From assembly GCF_900109465.1 (NCBI RefSeq), contig NZ_FOAZ01000035.1, positions 1 through 62,351 of the forward strand: a stretch of DNA of 62,351 nucleotides, read 5' to 3'. Made by a program: the position numbers and the translations under genes. Of this stretch, positions 59,993 to 62,351 are shown piece by piece. The notes below the pieces were generated by a model. It was not told the origin of the DNA. It ran no database searches and worked only from the letters and a program-made list of their open reading frames with translations. Source of the DNA: Streptacidiphilus jiangxiensis. Lineage in GTDB: Bacteria; Actinomycetota; Actinomycetes; Streptomycetales; Streptomycetaceae. How positions within the stretch are numbered: the first letter of the stretch is position 1; the number at the start of each line of letters is the position of its first letter.

Positions 59993-61162
59993 TCAGCAGG
60001 CGGCCGCGAACGGGCCGTCCGCGAACGGGCCGTCCGGGCCGAAGACGAGGCGGGCGAAGTTCTCCGCGATGCGGCGGTGCGCGGCCGCGTCCGGGTGGAT
60101 CGCGTCGGGCAGCGGGAACGCGTCGAACTCGGCCTGCCCGTAGAGTGTGCGGCCGTCGAGGTGGTGCAGGTGCGGGTCCTCGGCGGCCCGCTCGGCCACG
60201 ATCGTGGCCAGGACCTCGCGGATCACGGTCAGGGTCAGTCGTCCGGCGGCGCGCTCGGCCGGGTCGCCGGTGGCCTTGAAGCGCAGCGTGCCGCCGTCGA
60301 AATCGGGCGCGAGCGGGCCGGGGGTGTCCTCGTGGACCGGGCAGAGCAGGGGCGACACGACCAGCAGTGGCGTCTCCGGGTGCCCCTCGCGCAGCGTGTC
60401 GAGGAAGCCGTGCACGGCGGGGCCGAAGGCGCGCAGGCGCATCGCGTCGGCGTTGACGACGTTGATGCCGAGCTTGACGCTGATCAGGTCGGCGGGGGTG
60501 TCGCGCATCGCGCGGGCGGTGAAGGGGTCGAGCATCGCGCTGCCGCCGAAGCCGAGGTTGGTCAGCTCGACGCCGCCCGCTGCGGCGGCCAGGGCGGGCC
60601 AGATGGTGGTCGGGCTCGCGGCGTTCGAGCCGTGGCTGATGGAGCTGCCGTGGTGCAGCCAGCGTCGGCGACCGCTCGACGCCGCCGGCTCGACAGGCGC
60701 GTCCGTGCGCAGCACGAGCAGCTCGGCGGTCTCGTTGTGGGGCAGCCAGATCTCGACGTCCTTGCCGCCCACCGGCAGGTCGCAGAAGCGTGCGGTGCCG
60801 GGCGCGCCCTCGTGCAGCCGGGACGCGCCGGTCGTCATGTCGACCTCCAGCGTGCGGCCGCCGGACACCGTCGTCTGCGCGGCGAGCCGTCCGTCGACCA
60901 GCAGGTCGTAGACGCCGTCCGGCAGCGGCGGCACGCCGGGGTAGGCGCGCTTGGTCGGGAGCGTGTCCAGCTCGACGACGGTGGCCTCGGTCCGGAACGC
61001 GAGGCGGACGCCGGACGGCTGGGCCTCGACCATGGCGAACTGCGCGTCCGGCAGCTGCCGCCGGGCCCAGGCGGGCAGCCGGTGCGGCAGCAGGCCGTGC
61101 GCGGTGGTCTCGACGTCGAGGTGGCCGCGCAGCAGCTCCTCGGTGACGGGGGTGGTGATCAT
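59993..61162 (-). CDS. Two-domain SGNH/GDSL-type hydrolase
   Basis: A 389-residue protein. Residues 1-165 form a beta-rich N-terminal domain of the type found before some carbohydrate esterases, and the rest is an SGNH hydrolase. Block I reads HHGSSISHG (Ser about 173, with GSS in place of GDS), block II has GFGGSAM, block III KLGINVVN and block V DAIHPD, so Ser, Gly, Asn and His are all present. There is no signal peptide, so it acts in the cytoplasm. Esterase or deacetylase activity on sugars or lipids is likely. The end carries a duplicated GPFADGPFA from a 15-bp tandem repeat. ATG start, probably in one unit with the upstream TetR gene. Confidence 0.85.
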   Translation of the reverse strand: MITTPVTEELLRGHLDVETTAHGLLPHRLPAWARRQLPDAQFAMVEAQPSGVRLAFRTEATVVELDTLPTKRAYPGVPPLPDGVYDLLVDGRLAAQTTVSGGRTLEVDMTTGASRLHEGAPGTARFCDLPVGGKDVEIWLPHNETAELLVLRTDAPVEPAASSGRRRWLHHGSSISHGSNAASPTTIWPALAAAAGGVELTNLGFGGSAMLDPFTARAMRDTPADLISVKLGINVVNADAMRLRAFGPAVHGFLDTLREGHPETPLLVVSPLLCPVHEDTPGPLAPDFDGGTLRFKATGDPAERAAGRLTLTVIREVLATIVAERAAEDPHLHHLDGRTLYGQAEFDAFPLPDAIHPDAAAHRRIAENFARLVFGPDGPFADGPFAAAC

Positions 61163-61187
61163 GGCACTCCGACTCTCAGGGTCTCTC

Positions 61188-61760
61188 TCAGGCGGCGTGG
61201 GCGCGGGCGCGGAGCATCGCGTCGAGGGCGTCGACGGTCCAGTCCCACGACGCCTGCGGGTCGACGGCGGTGTGGGCGAAGCCGCCTGCCGCCTCCAGCT
61301 CGACGAAGCCGTGGACCATGCCGCCGAGCATGCGCACCGCGTGCGTCTGGTCCGGTTCGGCCAGGTCGTAGCCGCGCAGCAGGGCGCGGGTCATCTGCGC
61401 GTGCCGTACGCCGGCGCTGGCGGCGGCCGTCTGCGGGTCGAGCCGGAAGCGTGCGGCGGCGTAGCGGCCGGGGTGCGCGCGGGCGTAGTCGCGGTAGGCG
61501 GCGGCGAAGGCGGCCAGGGCCTCGCGCCCGGACCGGCCCGCGATCGCCTCGGCGACGCGGTCCGCGAGCTCCTCCAGCGCGAGCAGGGCGACCCCGGTCC
61601 GCAGGTCGTCGGTGCTCTTCACGTGTGCGTAGAGGCTGGCGGCCTTCACGTCGAAGCGCCTGGCCACGGCCGAGACGGTCACGGCGTCGAAGCCCTGCTC
61701 GTCGGCCAGCTCGGCCCCGTCCCGGGTCAGTCGTTCCCGGGTCAGCCCCACGCGTGCCAT
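61188..61760 (-). CDS. TetR-family regulator with WHG-type C-terminal domain
   Basis: A 190-residue TetR/AcrR regulator. The HTH lies at about residues 8-50 (RERLTRDGAELADEQGFDAVTVSAVARRFDVKAASLYAHVKSTDDL). The C-terminal domain fits the WHG group, here seen as MLGGMVHGFVELEAAGGF and SWDWTVDALDAML. ATG at 61760 with GGGGAG about 7 bases upstream. The SGNH hydrolase gene begins 25 bases downstream on the same strand and is the likely regulated partner. The effector is unknown. Confidence 0.9.
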   Translation of the reverse strand: MARVGLTRERLTRDGAELADEQGFDAVTVSAVARRFDVKAASLYAHVKSTDDLRTGVALLALEELADRVAEAIAGRSGREALAAFAAAYRDYARAHPGRYAAARFRLDPQTAAASAGVRHAQMTRALLRGYDLAEPDQTHAVRMLGGMVHGFVELEAAGGFAHTAVDPQASWDWTVDALDAMLRARAHAA

Positions 61761-61772
61761 GACCGCTCCCCT

Positions 61773-61815
61773 CACTGGTTTCCTACAGTGATTCTGCCGC
61801 TTCCTACACACTATA
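61773..61815. promoter_or_regulatory. Operator-like repeats upstream of the WHG TetR gene
   Basis: CACTG and CAGTG form an inverted repeat (61773-61790) and TTCCTACA is directly repeated at 61780 and 61801. CCTA and TAGG also face each other at 61803-61816. The A/T-rich patch lies in the divergent region towards rarA and is a plausible autoregulatory site. Confidence 0.5.
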
Positions 61816-61865
61816 GGCAAATGACTTCAGGGTGCCGGATGCGGAGAGCTGTCGGTGCGCGCAGG

Positions 61866-61871
61866 TAGGGT
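61866..61871 (+). promoter_or_regulatory. -10 box (TAGGGT) for a leaderless rarA message
   Basis: TAGGGT ends 7 bases before the rarA GTG, and no ribosome-binding site intervenes. The start point would fall at the start codon. Confidence 0.5.
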
Positions 61872-61878
61872 CGACGCT

Positions 61879-62351
61879 GTGGAGCCAGACCTGTTCACCG
61901 CCGCCGCCGAGGAGATCCAGGCCAAGGAGCCCGGCCGCGCGCCCCTCGCGGTGCGGATGCGCCCGCGCTCGCTGGAGGAGGTCGCCGGGCAGCAGCACCT
62001 GCTCAAGCCCGGTTCGCCGTTGCGGCGCCTCGTCGCCTCGACGAGCGGCCCGGCCGCGACGTCGTCGGTGATCCTCTGGGGTCCTCCCGGCACGGGCAAG
62101 ACCACGCTCGCCTACGTGATCAGCCAGGCCACCGACCGCCGCTTCGTCGAGCTCTCCGCCATCACCGCCGGCGTCAAGGAGGTCCGCGCGGTCATCGACG
62201 GCGCGCGGCGGACCATCGGCACCACCGGCAAGGAGACGGTGCTCTTCCTCGACGAGATCCACCGCTTCTCGAAGGCCCAGCAGGACAGCCTGCTCCCCGC
62301 CGTGGAGAACCGCTGGGTCACGCTCATCGCCGCGACCACCGAGAACCCGTA
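61879..62351 (+). CDS. rarA: Replication-associated recombination ATPase RarA/MgsA (5' part)
   Basis: The first 157 codons of a clamp-loader-like AAA+ ATPase; the gene runs off the window. Visible parts are the N-terminal APLAVRMRPRSLEEVAGQQHLL motif, Walker A GPPGTGKTT (about residues 69-77), Walker B VLFLDEIHRFSKAQQD (about 115-130) and sensor 1 IAATTENP at the edge. RarA acts at stalled replication forks. GTG start, apparently leaderless. In actinobacteria it commonly lies near hisS-aspS and alaS; here about 10 kb of accessory genes separate it from aspS. Confidence 0.93.
   Translation, partial: MEPDLFTAAAEEIQAKEPGRAPLAVRMRPRSLEEVAGQQHLLKPGSPLRRLVASTSGPAATSSVILWGPPGTGKTTLAYVISQATDRRFVELSAITAGVKEVRAVIDGARRTIGTTGKETVLFLDEIHRFSKAQQDSLLPAVENRWVTLIAATTENP

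Overview
The window is high-GC actinobacterial chromosome, almost certainly from the Streptomycetaceae. It carries ssgB (a sporulation gene confined to SsgA-like-protein actinomycetes), many GTG/TTG starts, a bifunctional rel in the order yajC-secD-secF-apt-rel, and the Streptomyces-type palindromic intergenic repeat. From memory, the gene order matches the region around SCO1507-SCO1550 of S. coelicolor, read from the tRNA/ssgB side towards hisS. The genus cannot be fixed from this sequence alone.

Layout. 1-280: tRNA-Gly, -Cys and -Val on the minus strand. 0.5-8.8 kb: PABA-type chorismate enzyme and class IV aminotransferase, GNAT, DsbA-like thioredoxin, LtrA/CGNR pair, ssgB, and two tRNA-Val(CAC) genes flanking an isochorismatase-like gene. 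8.9-17 kb: DUF4365, an unknown protein, thrS, HIT, a second YidC-like protein with two membrane partners, and a DCC thiol protein. 17-25.4 kb: EF-G2; phosphatidylinositol phosphate synthase, acyltransferase and PimA-type mannosyltransferase (one coupled operon); a MerR relic; DUF2332; an HTH-citrate synthase fusion; a LemA-like protein. 25.5-31.7 kb: a five-gene peptide ABC importer. 31.8-45.1 kb: core block pdxS, pdxT, yebC, ruvCAB, yajC-secD-secF, apt, rel, and a repeat protein overlapping rel. 45.2-51.6 kb: DUF349, anchored cyclophilin, MBL hydrolase, hisS, aspS. 51.6-61.8 kb: accessory genes (TetR/MFS efflux pair, decayed IS5 remnant with an Im9-like immunity gene, arylamine N-acetyltransferase, DctA with its two-component system, SGNH hydrolase, TetR). 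The window ends inside rarA.

How the genes work together. ruvCAB is the Holliday-junction resolvase set; pdxST makes pyridoxal phosphate; yajC-secDF drives late protein export; pgsA/acyltransferase/pimA start phosphatidylinositol mannoside synthesis; dctA and its sensor/regulator form a C4-dicarboxylate uptake module; rel sets (p)ppGpp.

Most unusual items: (1) a 439-residue protein of seven 63-64-residue repeats whose start codon overlaps the rel stop; (2) an intact and a truncated copy of a colicin-immunity-like gene in inverted orientation around an IS5 relic and a NAT gene, with CTAG at each junction; (3) seven copies of a long palindrome, in both orientations, one of which writes the end of a protein; (4) several short regulatory patterns (three 17-bp operator boxes, Crp-like sites, a 9-bp iterated motif upstream of ssgB, apparently leaderless starts).
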